Source of the DNA: Massilia sp. KIM
Lineage (GTDB): Bacteria > Pseudomonadota > Gammaproteobacteria > Burkholderiales > Burkholderiaceae_D
Assembly (NCBI RefSeq): GCF_002007115.1
Contig: NZ_MVAD01000001.1
Coordinates: 1,674,001-1,738,000 of the forward strand
Length of the DNA: 64,000 nucleotides
Reading direction: 5' to 3'
Numbering within the stretch: the first letter of the stretch is position 1; the number at the start of each line of letters is the position of its first letter. This document shows, piece after piece, positions 27,577 to 36,194 of this stretch. A program made the position numbers and the translations under genes. The notes beneath the pieces were generated by a model. It had not been told where the DNA came from. It saw only the letters and a program-made list of their open reading frames with translations, and searched no databases.

Positions 27577-28674
27577 TCAGGGCACGCGCGCCGCCTTTCC
27601 GAAGGCCGTGCCGCCGACCGGCAACACGAAGAAATCCTCCTCCTTGACGCCCTGTGCGGCGCGCGCGATCGCCAGGTCGCGCGGCGCCTGGTCCAGCCTT
27701 TCCTGCCCCATCGGGAAGGTCCCCCAATGCATGCCGACGCTGCGCTTGACCTTGAGCTCGCGGTGGATGCGCACCGCCTCGTCCGGGCTGACGTGGGAAT
27801 TGCGGTACCACACCGGCTGGTAGGCGCCGATCCCGATCGCCGCCAGGTCGAAACCCTCCGGATAGCGCGCCGCGATGTCGAGGATGTCGCGCGAATAGCC
27901 CAGGTCGCCGGAGAAGAAGAAGGAGAAGCCCGGCCGCGTCACCGCGTAGCCGCCCCACAGGGTCTGGTTGCGGTCCCAGGGCGAGCGCGCCGACCAGTGG
28001 AAGACCGGCAGCAGCTGGATCTCGTGCCCCTGCACCGTGGTCTTGTCCCACCAGTCGAGCTTGACGATCCGGCTGCGCTCGCCGCCGGTCACGTTCTTTT
28101 CCAGCCAGATGTCCACGCCCAGCGGCGCGACCAGCAGCGGCGGCCCGCCCTTCTGCCGGTACAGCGCGCGCAGCGAATCCTGCGACAGGTGGTCGTAATG
28201 CGAATGGCTCAGCACCACCACGTCGATGCGCGGCAGCTCGGCCAGGGCGATGGCGGGCGGCTGGTGGCGCTTCGGCCCGGCGAAGGAGACCGGCGAGGCG
28301 CGCTCCTCGAACACCGGGTCGGTCAGGATATTCAGGCCGGCGCCGGTCTGGAACAGGAAGGTGGCGTGGCCGATCCAGATCAGGGCGGGCTCGCTGCCGT
28401 TCGCGTGCAGGTAGGCCAAATCCGGCTTGGCCGTCGGGATCGGCGCCAGCGGCAGGCGCTCCGATCCGTCCGAGGTCCAGTTCCGGATGCGGCTGGTCCA
28501 GCCCTCGACGAAGCCCTGGGGCGGACGGCGGTAGGCCGGATTCGGCGGATAATTGTTGGCGAAGCCCTCGGGCCGGTGGTGGGGCCTGGCGGCGTCGTAA
28601 TAAGGATTCTGGTGCGCGCAACCGGCGACAAGGAGGCCTGCGGCGAGGAAAACCAGGGAAGACAGGAGGCGCAT
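27577..28674 (-). CDS. NAPE-PLD-like metallo-beta-lactamase-fold lipoprotein
   Basis: Protein of 365 aa. The signal peptide ends in lipobox LVAGC, so it is a lipoprotein. The metallo-beta-lactamase domain has WIGHATFLFQ, SHSHYDHLS (metal motif HxHxDH), FSGDLGYS, and a C-terminal MHWGTFPMG. This arrangement matches the NAPE-PLD/UlaG-like branch, whose members hydrolyse phosphodiesters or lactones; the bacterial periplasmic members are poorly studied. The start at 28674 gives a normal signal peptide; the longer frame upstream would bury it. It is convergent with the GGDEF gene. Confidence 0.85.
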   Translation of the reverse strand: MRLLSSLVFLAAGLLVAGCAHQNPYYDAARPHHRPEGFANNYPPNPAYRRPPQGFVEGWTSRIRNWTSDGSERLPLAPIPTAKPDLAYLHANGSEPALIWIGHATFLFQTGAGLNILTDPVFEERASPVSFAGPKRHQPPAIALAELPRIDVVVLSHSHYDHLSQDSLRALYRQKGGPPLLVAPLGVDIWLEKNVTGGERSRIVKLDWWDKTTVQGHEIQLLPVFHWSARSPWDRNQTLWGGYAVTRPGFSFFFSGDLGYSRDILDIAARYPEGFDLAAIGIGAYQPVWYRNSHVSPDEAVRIHRELKVKRSVGMHWGTFPMGQERLDQAPRDLAIARAAQGVKEEDFFVLPVGGTAFGKAARVP

Positions 28675-28959
28675 GGACGGCGGGAAGTGTCGAAAAGACA
28701 CAAGTATAAGCCCCGGCACAGGCCGCCCGGCGCGCGTGGATGGTCCGCATGTCACATTTGTCCGCGCCGGGCCCGGGCTGTTACAAACTCGGGACTGTGC
28801 ACGTCCTTACGTTTCCGGTAGGATAGCGCTTTTTTCAGAGGGCAGCCCCGCCATACCAAGGGATGTCCGATGCGCCTCCCGAGGCGATCCCAGGGGTGGC
28901 GCGGCTTACGTGAACGACCGGGAACCCGCCTGAGGCAAGGTTTCCTTAACTGGAAGACT

Positions 28960-30135
28960 ATGGAGCGTCCCCAGATACCGCAGTCGCGCAGTGCACAGTG
29001 GACTATGCTGGTCTGCGCCCTGGTCGTGCTCCTTGTTGCCGGTTTTGAAACGCTGCGCTGGGCCCGCGTGACGCGCCCGAGCGCCGTCCCCAGCACCCCG
29101 CAGGCCGTGTCGTCCGGACCCGTCGAGCTGCAGGAACTCTCCCATTCCCATATTCCGATGCCCCGGGGCGTGCCCTCGGCCCATGCCAGCGCCCTCGCGA
29201 CCCTGCCGGGCGGCGGCATGATCGCCTTCTGGTGGGCCGGCAGCCGCGAGAGCGGACCGGACGTCAAGGTCTACGCCTCGCGCTGGCACCAGGGCAGCTG
29301 GAGCGCGCCTTGGGAAGCGGCCAGCCGCGGCTCGCTGGGCGAAGCCCTGGCCTTCGGCGTGCGCCGCATCGGCAACCCGGTCGCCTGGACCGACCGCGAG
29401 GGACGCATCCACCTCTACGTGGTCGCCACCGGCCTGGGTGGCTGGGCCGCCTCGCGTGTCGCCCACCTGGTCTCGAAGGACCAGGGCGCCAGCTTCCAGC
29501 TGCGCCGGGTGCTGCCGGCCGCGCCCCTGTTCAACACCAGCGTCCTGGTGCGCACCAATCCCATCGCCATGGCCGACGGCGGCTGGTGGCTGCCCCTGTA
29601 TTTCGAGATCGGCATCAAGTACCCGATGCTGATGGCCTTCGGCGCCGACGGCGAGCCGGCCTGGCTGGGCCGCATCGGCCACCGCACCCACACCCTGCAA
29701 CCCGCCATCGTGCCGGTCTCCAGCACCGAGGTGCGCGCCTGGATGCGCGACGCCGGCGACGAGCAGCGCGTCCAGCACGCGACCAGCCGCGACGGCGGCG
29801 CCAGCTGGGAAGACCTGCCGGCGGCGGCCGACATGCCGAACCACGACACCTCGCTGGCCGCGATCCGCCTGAGCAGCGGCGACTTCCTGATGCTGCACAA
29901 CCACGTCGAGACAGGCGGCTCCGCGCGCAGCACCCTGCGCCTCTCGATTTCCAAGGACAGCCACGACTGGCGCACCGTGGCCGACGTCGCGCGCGGGACG
30001 GCCGGCGACGAGTTCTCCTACCCGACCATGCAGCAGGTCGGCGACGAACTGCACATCACCTATACCCACCAGCGGCAATCCATCGCCCACCACCGCTACC
30101 GGATCACGCTTGGCGCGACAGGGGAGAAAATCTGA
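28960..30135 (+). CDS. Membrane-anchored sialidase-like (BNR repeat) protein
   Basis: Protein of 391 aa with a signal anchor (about 15-36) and a beta-propeller of the exo-alpha-sialidase/BNR type. Asp-box motifs are seen as SKDQGASF, SRDGGASW and a weaker SKDSHDW. Known family members cleave terminal sialic acid or related sugars; others only bind glycans. ATG 28960, with GGAAG just upstream, puts the anchor at the N-terminus; a start at 28870 is the alternative. It heads a tightly packed operon with two membrane proteins and an LTA-synthase-like enzyme, suggesting work on an exported polymer or surface glycan. Confidence 0.8.
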   Translation: MERPQIPQSRSAQWTMLVCALVVLLVAGFETLRWARVTRPSAVPSTPQAVSSGPVELQELSHSHIPMPRGVPSAHASALATLPGGGMIAFWWAGSRESGPDVKVYASRWHQGSWSAPWEAASRGSLGEALAFGVRRIGNPVAWTDREGRIHLYVVATGLGGWAASRVAHLVSKDQGASFQLRRVLPAAPLFNTSVLVRTNPIAMADGGWWLPLYFEIGIKYPMLMAFGADGEPAWLGRIGHRTHTLQPAIVPVSSTEVRAWMRDAGDEQRVQHATSRDGGASWEDLPAAADMPNHDTSLAAIRLSSGDFLMLHNHVETGGSARSTLRLSISKDSHDWRTVADVARGTAGDEFSYPTMQQVGDELHITYTHQRQSIAHHRYRITLGATGEKI

Positions 30136-30854
30136 TGAGTTTGCCTGATTTCGCCTGGCAGGTGGTCTACGGACGCCTGGCCTGGGCCGTGGTGCTGGCC
30201 AGCGTGCTGGTCGCCATCTTCCCCGGCCCCTGGCGCCGCAGCCCGCGCCTGCCGGCCTGCATGCTGGCCCTGAGCCTGGGCCTGATGCTGCTGCCCGGCC
30301 AGGCCTCCCCGGCCTACTGGCTGGTGCTGGCCTTCCAGTATCCGAGCGCCCTGCTGGCCGCCTGCTGCCTGCTCGCGCTGGCCGAGCGCCGCCAGGGCGC
30401 GCGCGCCATCGGCGTGCTGCCGCCCGGCCTGGCGGGCGCGCTGGCCGTCGCCGGCGCCGCCCTGTATCTCGACGGCTTCGGCCTGCTCTCCCAGGGCTAT
30501 TATTACGCCGGCTTCTCGGCCGTCGGCGTGCCGCTGCTGACCGTGGCCGCCAGCCTGGCCTGCGCCTGGGCCATCGTGCGCGGCAGGCATCGCCGCCATG
30601 CCATCCCGCTGCTGGGCGCGCTGGCCCTGTTCGCCGTCCTGCGCCTGCCCACCGGGAATCTATGGGACGCGCTGATCGACCCGCTGCTGTGGGCCTGGGC
30701 CGTGTTCGCCCTGGCCCGCGCCGGCCTGCGCAGGCTGCGCCGCGCGCCGGCCGCGCCGGTCCCGCCGCTGGAAGCCGCGAGCGCCCTGCCCGTGCTGGGC
30801 GTGGCCGGCGTCGACACCTATTCAACCAACAAGGAGCAAGTCAGTGGTAACTAG
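30135..30854 (+). CDS. Polytopic membrane protein of unknown function
   Basis: Protein of 239 aa made almost entirely of hydrophobic segments (about seven), with short Arg-rich loops (GRHRRH; LRRLRRAP) and a polar C-terminal tail. No family was recognised. It starts in a TGATG overlap with the sialidase-like gene and ends 11 bp inside the next membrane-protein gene, so it belongs to the same operon. A role as a membrane partner of the neighbouring enzymes is only inferred from position. Confidence 0.7.
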   Translation: MSLPDFAWQVVYGRLAWAVVLASVLVAIFPGPWRRSPRLPACMLALSLGLMLLPGQASPAYWLVLAFQYPSALLAACCLLALAERRQGARAIGVLPPGLAGALAVAGAALYLDGFGLLSQGYYYAGFSAVGVPLLTVAASLACAWAIVRGRHRRHAIPLLGALALFAVLRLPTGNLWDALIDPLLWAWAVFALARAGLRRLRRAPAAPVPPLEAASALPVLGVAGVDTYSTNKEQVSGN

Positions 30855-31647
30855 GAATTGGCTCACCCATCCGGCGATCGCCACGGGGATCGCCGTCAAC
30901 CTCTTCATTCTCGGCCTGGCGATCGCCTGGTCCAACGACAAGGCCATGCTGTGGCTGCTGCTGAGCGAGGACGGCATCACCGAGTGGATGCAGTTCCTGT
31001 GCTTCACCGTGACCGCCGGCCTGCTGGCCTTCATCGCCCTCGAACGCCTGCGCGAACCGGGCGCCTCGAAGTTCGGCTTCCTGGTGCTGGCGGGCCTGAG
31101 CCTGGTCGTGGCCCTGGCCGCCCTCGAAGAGATCAGCTGGTTCCAGCGCGTGCTCAAGGTCCAGTCGCCCGAGTTCTTCCTGCAGAATAACCGCCAGGCC
31201 GAAACCAACCTGCACAACCTGGCCGTCGGCAGCGGCAGCCTGCACAAGAACGTGATCCTCAAGCTGATCGTGATCGTCGGCCTGACCCACAACCTGATCC
31301 TGCCGCTGCTGGCGCGCAAGCGCCCGGCCATCCGCGCCTTCGTCGAGCGCTTCGGCCTCTACCTGCCGCCGCTGGCCGCCTCCATCCCCTACCTGGTGAT
31401 GGTGATCCTCTCGCACCTGCTGATCGAGCACGAGCGCAAGGGCGAGCTGGGCGAGATGTTCGGCGCCGTGCATTACCTGGTCACCGTGTTCGGCGCCTAC
31501 TGCGTCGGCATCGCCACCAATCACAAGCCGCTGTTCGAGGGCGCGAAGGAAAGCGGGCGCCTGAGCGTCCTGTTCTCCATGCTGCTCGTCTTCCTCCTGC
31601 TGGTGGCCTGGATCATGAGCGCCGGCACCGGCGTCGTCGGCACCTGA
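30844..31647 (+). CDS. Polytopic membrane protein of unknown function
   Basis: Protein of 267 aa with about seven membrane helices. Notable loops are LLLSEDGITEWMQF, the acidic ALEEISWFQRV and a His-containing NLHNLAVGSGSLHKN. EEISWFQR and the two His patches inside the membrane region suggest a metal or substrate site, but no family is recognised. The start is GTG at 30844, because AAGGAG (30831-30836) lies seven bases before it. It overlaps the previous gene by 11 bp and is followed 20 bp later by the LTA-synthase-like gene. Confidence 0.72.
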   Translation: MVTRNWLTHPAIATGIAVNLFILGLAIAWSNDKAMLWLLLSEDGITEWMQFLCFTVTAGLLAFIALERLREPGASKFGFLVLAGLSLVVALAALEEISWFQRVLKVQSPEFFLQNNRQAETNLHNLAVGSGSLHKNVILKLIVIVGLTHNLILPLLARKRPAIRAFVERFGLYLPPLAASIPYLVMVILSHLLIEHERKGELGEMFGAVHYLVTVFGAYCVGIATNHKPLFEGAKESGRLSVLFSMLLVFLLLVAWIMSAGTGVVGT

Positions 31648-31667
31648 GCTTTACCGGACCCACACCC

Positions 31668-33689
31668 ATGCGCATCGATTCGACCAGCATCTTCCGCCGT
31701 CCAAGCTTTGCGCGCCAGCCGCTGTGGGTCAGCGCCGCGCACCTGAGCGCGCTCACCCGCTGGGCCGGCCCCTATGTGAGCCTGCTCCAGATGCTGGTGA
31801 TCGGGCTCGGCCTGCTCTCGCTGTCGCGCATCGGCCTGATGCTGTGGCAATGGGAGCGGGTCGCCGCCACCGGCATCGTCGGCGAGATGCTGGTCCAGGG
31901 CGTGCGGGCCGACCTGATCCTGCTCGGCTACCTGCTGCTGCCGGCCCTGCTGCTGGCGCCGCTGCTGGCCCACCGGGCCAGTTTCCGGTTCTGGCGCGGC
32001 CTCACGGTGGCCTGGGCCGCCGCCGCGCTGATCTTCATCGTCTTCATGGAAGTGTCGTCGCCGCAGTTCATCATGCAGTACGACGTGCGGCCGAACCGGC
32101 TCTTCATCGAATACCTTTCGCATCCGAAGGAAGTCTTCGCCACCCTGTGGAACGGCTTTCGCGTCGCCCTGCTGCTGGGCGTGGGCGCGACCCTCGTGCT
32201 GGGCGTGACCCTGCTGCGCCTGCTGCGCGCCGCCGCCGTCGAAGCCAGCCCCTGGTCCTCGAAGAAGCTGCTGCTCACCTGGCCGCTGCTGGTGCTGGTG
32301 GTGTTCGTCCAGATCCGCTCGACCACCGCGCACCGCCCCGCCAATCCGGCCCTGTTCGCGCTGACCGAGGACGCGATGGTCAATTCGCTGATCATCAATT
32401 CGCCCTGGTCGGTGCTGGACGCGATCAACTCGATGAAGAAGGAAGCGAATTCCTCCGAGATCTACGGCAAGCTGGAACGCGAGAAGGTGTTCGCCCACGT
32501 GAAGGCGGCCCCCTGGCTCAAGGACTACCAGTTCACGAACGCCGAGCTGCCGACCCTGCACCGCCAGCAGGCCGTGGTCCAGCGCGCCCGGCCGCTCAAC
32601 CTGGTGATCGTGCTGGAAGAAAGCCTGGGCGCGACCTTCGTCAAGTCCCTGGGTGGCAATGGGGTGACGCCGGAGCTGGAAAAGCTCAAGGGCGAAGGCT
32701 GGTGGTTCGAGCAGCTGTACGCCACCGGCACCCGCTCGGTGCGCGGCATCGAGGCCGTGGTCGCCGGCTATGCGCCGACGCCGGCGCGCAGCGTGGTCAA
32801 GCTCTCCCTGGCCCAGCACAATTTCTATACCCTGGCCGCCGGCCTGGAGAAACAGGGCTACCACACCGAATTCGTGTACGGCGGCGAAGCCCACTTCGAC
32901 AACATGCGCAGCTTCTTCACCGGGAACGGCTTCAACAGCGTGGTGGACCAGGCCGACATGAAGCCGAAGTTCGTCGGCAGCTGGGGCGCTTCGGACGAAG
33001 ACCTGTTCGACAAGTCGCTGGAACGCCTCAAGCACCTGCATGGCCAGGGCAAGCCCTTCTTCAGCCTGATCTTCAGCTCGTCCAACCACGAGCCCTTCGA
33101 GTTCCCGGACGGGAAGATCGCGCTGCACGACCCCACCAAGCAGACCGTCAACAACGCGGTGAAGTACGCCGACTACGCGCTCGGCAAATTCATCGCCGAG
33201 GCCAAGCGCCAGGACTACTGGAAGGACACCGTGTTCCTGATCGTGGCCGACCACGACACCCGGGTGTATGGCGACACCCTGGTGCCGATCAAGAAATTCC
33301 ACATCCCGGGGCTAATCCTGGGGGCGGACATCCAGCCCCGCAGCATCACGACGGTCGCCAGCCAGGTCGACCTGGGACCGACCCTGCTGTCGCTGATGGG
33401 CGTGAACAGCGAGCACCCGATGATCGGCCGCGACCTGGCGCGCGACGCCGAGACCCCGGGCCGGGCCCTGATCCAGTTCAACAATTATTTCGCCTGGCTG
33501 GACCAGGACAAGATGGCGACCATCCTGAGGCCGGGCCAGCCTGCGCTGCTCGGCAGGTACGATCCGGCCAGCGGCAACGTGGACGTGCATGCGGGCACGC
33601 CCAGCGCCCAGCAGGTCGAGAATGCGATGGCGCACGTCATGCTGCCTTCCCTGCTCTACCGCGAACAGCGCTATCGCCTGCCGAAGTGA
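31668..33689 (+). CDS. LTA-synthase-family phosphoglycerol/phosphoethanolamine-type transferase
   Basis: Protein of 673 aa. Five N-terminal membrane helices (about 35-220) are followed by an extracytoplasmic sulfatase-fold domain. Metal and catalytic landmarks of the LtaS/OpgB family are present: LVIVLEESLGATF (Glu ligand), nucleophile Thr in ATGTRSVRGIEA (about Thr355), VYGGEAHFDNMR, SSSNHEPFEFP, and VADHDTRVYG. Gram-negative members transfer phosphoglycerol or phosphoethanolamine to periplasmic glucans or surface polymers. As last gene of an operon with a sialidase-like protein and two membrane proteins, it likely decorates an envelope glycan. Confidence 0.88.
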   Translation: MRIDSTSIFRRPSFARQPLWVSAAHLSALTRWAGPYVSLLQMLVIGLGLLSLSRIGLMLWQWERVAATGIVGEMLVQGVRADLILLGYLLLPALLLAPLLAHRASFRFWRGLTVAWAAAALIFIVFMEVSSPQFIMQYDVRPNRLFIEYLSHPKEVFATLWNGFRVALLLGVGATLVLGVTLLRLLRAAAVEASPWSSKKLLLTWPLLVLVVFVQIRSTTAHRPANPALFALTEDAMVNSLIINSPWSVLDAINSMKKEANSSEIYGKLEREKVFAHVKAAPWLKDYQFTNAELPTLHRQQAVVQRARPLNLVIVLEESLGATFVKSLGGNGVTPELEKLKGEGWWFEQLYATGTRSVRGIEAVVAGYAPTPARSVVKLSLAQHNFYTLAAGLEKQGYHTEFVYGGEAHFDNMRSFFTGNGFNSVVDQADMKPKFVGSWGASDEDLFDKSLERLKHLHGQGKPFFSLIFSSSNHEPFEFPDGKIALHDPTKQTVNNAVKYADYALGKFIAEAKRQDYWKDTVFLIVADHDTRVYGDTLVPIKKFHIPGLILGADIQPRSITTVASQVDLGPTLLSLMGVNSEHPMIGRDLARDAETPGRALIQFNNYFAWLDQDKMATILRPGQPALLGRYDPASGNVDVHAGTPSAQQVENAMAHVMLPSLLYREQRYRLPK

Positions 33690-33694
33690 ATGCG

Positions 33695-33718
33695 GGAGGC
33701 CGGGTCTTCCCGGCCTCC
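33695..33718. terminator. Hairpin between convergent genes
   Basis: GGAGGCCGGG and CCCGGCCTCC form a perfect 10-bp stem with a TCTT loop, directly after the LTA-synthase-like gene and before the end of the convergent DUF4440-like gene. There is no long T-run on either side, so it is a strong hairpin that may serve both strands rather than a textbook intrinsic terminator. Confidence 0.6.
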
Positions 33719-33728
33719 TGATCAGGAT

Positions 33729-34181
33729 CTATTTGGCGCAGTCGCAGAAGTCCGAACCGCGGTCGAACACGACCTTCCACCTGCCCGGCGCTTCCAGGCG
33801 CCAGATCGAATTGAAGCGCCCGATCTTCTTGCCACCGCGGTCATAGATCGGCCCGCCGCTGTAGGCCAGCGTGCCCGACTCCACCACCTCGACCTCTTCT
33901 GGCGCCCACGAGAACGGCGCCTCCGGCTTGTCGTAGTACTTGCGCCAGGCCCTGACCACCGCCTCCTTGCCGCGCAGCGCGCCTTCGGCCGACATGAAGA
34001 TGGCCTCGTCCGCCACGAAGCGCGTGAAACCCTCGAAATCCCTGGCCTTCATGGTGGCGGCGAAGGCCCGCTCGCTTTCCAGCACCTGCTTCCTGAGGTC
34101 TTCCTGGGACACCCGTGCATTGCCAGCGGTCGCCGCCAGCAGGAGGCAGGCCGACAGCAGGGAAATCGCTCCTAGACGCAT
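33729..34181 (-). CDS. DUF4440/SnoaL-like NTF2-fold secreted protein
   Basis: Protein of 150 aa with a signal peptide (LLSACLLLAATAGNA) and an NTF2-like fold. The pattern is ERAFAATMKARDFEGFTRFVADEAIF, in part, followed by GKEAVVRAWRKYY and WRLEAPGRWKVVFDRGSDFC at the end, typical of DUF4440. Such proteins often bind small ligands, but the function is unknown. ATG 34181 is chosen because AAGGA lies eight bases upstream; a TTG two codons earlier is possible. The gene is monocistronic and diverges from the toxin-antitoxin pair. Confidence 0.8.
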   Translation of the reverse strand: MRLGAISLLSACLLLAATAGNARVSQEDLRKQVLESERAFAATMKARDFEGFTRFVADEAIFMSAEGALRGKEAVVRAWRKYYDKPEAPFSWAPEEVEVVESGTLAYSGGPIYDRGGKKIGRFNSIWRLEAPGRWKVVFDRGSDFCDCAK

Positions 34182-34249
34182 GGACAAATCCTTTTCGATT
34201 CGGCAACTTTAAGATTGTGTCACGGTCGCACACCCTTGACAACCGGCGG

Positions 34250-34284
34250 TTGCATTTAGTCCGAATTCGGAGTATAAATACTCC
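34250..34284 (+). promoter_or_regulatory. Toxin-antitoxin promoter with overlapping palindromes
   Basis: A sigma-70 promoter is visible: TTGCAT (34250-34255), 17 bp, TATAAA (34273-34278). The -10 lies inside a perfect inverted repeat, GGAGTAT-AA-ATACTCC (34269-34284). A second perfect palindrome, TCCGAATTCGGA (34260-34271), overlaps its left arm in the spacer. This is the expected layout for autorepression by an antitoxin or toxin-antitoxin complex. The start codon follows at 34300 with GGAGG four bases before it. Confidence 0.75.
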
Positions 34285-34299
34285 AACAATGGAGGAACC

Positions 34300-34737
34300 A
34301 TGAGCTTAGCCTATTCGTACCCCAAGAGCCGATTCGAGCCGGCGGTACTGGTCGACCTGAATTCCAAGGCCGAGCGCGAGCGTCTCTCGCGTTCCGCCCT
34401 GAAGGGCTTTTTCAAGCTGACGGCGGCCTGGCACGTACGCGAGGACGAGGCCCGCGAACTCCTGGGCGGCCTCTCGTCCTCCTCCTATTACGACTGGAAG
34501 AAGAACCCCGACCGGGTGCTCGAGGTCGACCGCATCACCCGCATTTCCTACCTGCTGGGCATCTACAAGGCCCTGCACATCCTGTACGGCGACAAGCTCG
34601 CCGACGAATGGATCCACCTGCCCAACACCAATCCGGTCTTCGCCGGACGCACCCCGCTCGCCTACATGCTGGCCGGCGGGCTGATCGCGATGCAAACGGT
34701 ACGCAAGCTCCTCGACGCGCGCCGCGGAGGCCTGTGA
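34300..34737 (+). CDS. Xre/MbcA/ParS-type antitoxin
   Basis: Protein of 145 aa matching the Xre-MbcA-ParS toxin-binding family. An N-terminal helical DNA-binding part contains SYYDWKKNP, and the C-terminal toxin-binding domain has RISYLLGIYKALHILYGD, in part, plus NTNPVFAGRTPLAYMLAGG. It is the neutralising and probably autoregulatory partner of the RES-domain toxin immediately downstream, one base apart from the antitoxin stop. The palindromic promoter before it fits autorepression. Confidence 0.88.
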   Translation: MSLAYSYPKSRFEPAVLVDLNSKAERERLSRSALKGFFKLTAAWHVREDEARELLGGLSSSSYYDWKKNPDRVLEVDRITRISYLLGIYKALHILYGDKLADEWIHLPNTNPVFAGRTPLAYMLAGGLIAMQTVRKLLDARRGGL

Positions 34738-34738
34738 T

Positions 34739-35425
34739 TTGACCGTTATCCCCAAACTGACCCCGCTGCGCCAGTTCGACACCTGCCGCCTCATCCCTTC
34801 CCGCTTCGCCGACCTGGAGGATTCCGTCCTCGCCCCGCTGGCCGAGGACGACGACATGCTGCGCGACCTGTTCGACCTCGACAACGCGACCAACGAGCGC
34901 CTGCGCGCCGAGTCGGGCCTGCTGCCCGGCATCGGCATGGACGAACTGGTGTTCGGCGTGCCCAACTTCCGCATCATCAATGCCGCCTACACCTACGCGC
35001 GGCCGGAGGGCAGCCGCTTCAACGACGGCGAGCGCGGCGCCTGGTATTGCGCCTTCGCGGCCGAGACCTCGCTGGCCGAAGTCATCTTCCACAAGACGGT
35101 CGAGTACAGCGAGATCCAGCGTTTCGACGACTCGGTGAGCTACCAGTGCCTGCTGGCCGACTTCAGCGCCTCTTTCCACGACATCCGCGGCGTGGCGGCC
35201 TATGGCGACTGCCTCGACCCGCAGAGCTACGTGGCCTCGCAGGCGCTGGCCGCCGAGCTGCTCGAGCAGGGCTCGATGGGTGTGATCTACCCCAGCGTGC
35301 GACAGCAGGGCGGGGTTTGCCTGGCCTGCTTCCGTCCCGCACTGGTGGGCAATGTGCGCAAGGCCCAGACCTATCGGTTAACATGGCGGGGTTCGCCGCA
35401 GCCCGCGGTAGAGATCCTGAGCTGA
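34739..35425 (+). CDS. RES-domain toxin (NAD+ phosphorylase family)
   Basis: Protein of 228 aa with the RES domain. The conserved Arg lies in GSRFNDG, the Glu in ETSLAEVIFHK and the Ser in VIYPSVRQ, following the R-E-S set that names the family. Characterised members (MbcT, RES of Photorhabdus) destroy NAD+. The start is TTG at 34739: GGAGG (34726-34730) sits eight bases upstream and no ATG occurs before residue 40. It forms a toxin-antitoxin operon with the preceding gene. A small DUF2288 gene follows after three bases. Confidence 0.88.
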   Translation: MTVIPKLTPLRQFDTCRLIPSRFADLEDSVLAPLAEDDDMLRDLFDLDNATNERLRAESGLLPGIGMDELVFGVPNFRIINAAYTYARPEGSRFNDGERGAWYCAFAAETSLAEVIFHKTVEYSEIQRFDDSVSYQCLLADFSASFHDIRGVAAYGDCLDPQSYVASQALAAELLEQGSMGVIYPSVRQQGGVCLACFRPALVGNVRKAQTYRLTWRGSPQPAVEILS

Positions 35426-35428
35426 ACG

Positions 35429-35749
35429 ATGAAAACGAATCCCGAGAAAGACACCGAACTGCACGACAAGATCAACCGCGAGACCGGCCGCATCAAGTGG
35501 GCCGAGCTGGAGCGGCATTTCGCCAGCGGTTCGGTAGTGTATGTGAGCGAAGAGCTGGACCTGATCGAAGTGGCGCTGCGCATCGCGCACGACGACAAGG
35601 AGAGCGTGACGCGCTGGATGCAGTCTGGCGCGCTGGCCAAGGTGAGCGATGCCCAGGCCAAGACCTGGCTGGAGTCCGACGCCACGCTCTGGGCCTCGGT
35701 GGTGAGTCCCTTCGTGCTGGTGCAGGCGGAGAAGCGCCAGCTGCACTGA
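35429..35749 (+). CDS. DUF2288 family protein
   Basis: Small soluble protein of 106 aa with the DUF2288 pattern: GRIKWAELERHFASG, VVYVSEELDLIEVA, AHDDKESVTRWM and the tail SPFVLVQAEKR. The family is widespread in beta- and gammaproteobacteria and has no known function. It follows the RES toxin by three bases and may be co-transcribed, although family members usually occur elsewhere, so association with the toxin system is not implied. Confidence 0.8.
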   Translation: MKTNPEKDTELHDKINRETGRIKWAELERHFASGSVVYVSEELDLIEVALRIAHDDKESVTRWMQSGALAKVSDAQAKTWLESDATLWASVVSPFVLVQAEKRQLH

Positions 35750-35804
35750 GCGCCCCGCCCCGGGGCACTGGGTTCGAGCCCCTATGCCCTGCGCTCGCCG
35801 CGGT

Positions 35805-36194
35805 CTAGCGCCGCCCCTCGCCCCGGTGCGACAGGGCATGCGCGGCGCGCTTCATCAACTGCGCAGCCCTGACCGGATCCTGTTCCATCAGCGCCAGCTG
35901 CTGCCAGGCTTCTGCGTAATCATGCTGCGCCGCCTCCTCCAGCAGGCGGCGCGCCTGCACCTCGTCCTTCGCCACGCCCTCGCCGTCGAGCAGCATGTTC
36001 GCCAGGATGAACATCGCCTCCGGCATCCCGCGCGCCGCCGCCACCTTCAGCCAGTGCGCGGCCAGCGCCGGCTCGCCGTTCGCGCGATGGGCGAGCGCAC
36101 GACGGAAGGCCCCGTCGCCCTCGTCCCCATGCTGGGCCGCAGCGGGCCCGCACAGCGCCAGGGCGGCCAGCGCCGCCAGGAGCAGCCGCCTCAT
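35805..36194 (-). CDS. Secreted Sel1-repeat protein
   Basis: Protein of 129 aa with a signal peptide (ALAALALCGPAAAQ) and two to three Sel1-like repeats, visible as LAAHWLKVAAARGMPEAMFILANM, in part, and ARRLLEEAAQHDYAEAWQQLA. Sel1 repeats make alpha-solenoids for protein contacts; the partner is unknown. Its ATG overlaps the stop of the nucleotidase gene as ATGA, so translation is coupled to it. Confidence 0.82.
   Translation of the reverse strand: MRRLLLAALAALALCGPAAAQHGDEGDGAFRRALAHRANGEPALAAHWLKVAAARGMPEAMFILANMLLDGEGVAKDEVQARRLLEEAAQHDYAEAWQQLALMEQDPVRAAQLMKRAAHALSHRGEGRR

Noticed and set aside
27568..27592. GC-rich hairpin as terminator of the GGDEF gene
   Set aside because: It overlaps the coding end of the convergent lipoprotein gene and lacks a T-run.
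35768..35790. tRNA T-arm-like GGGTTCGAGCCCC
   Set aside because: No acceptor stem, D-arm or anticodon arm can be built around it on either strand, and it abuts the end of the DUF2288 gene.
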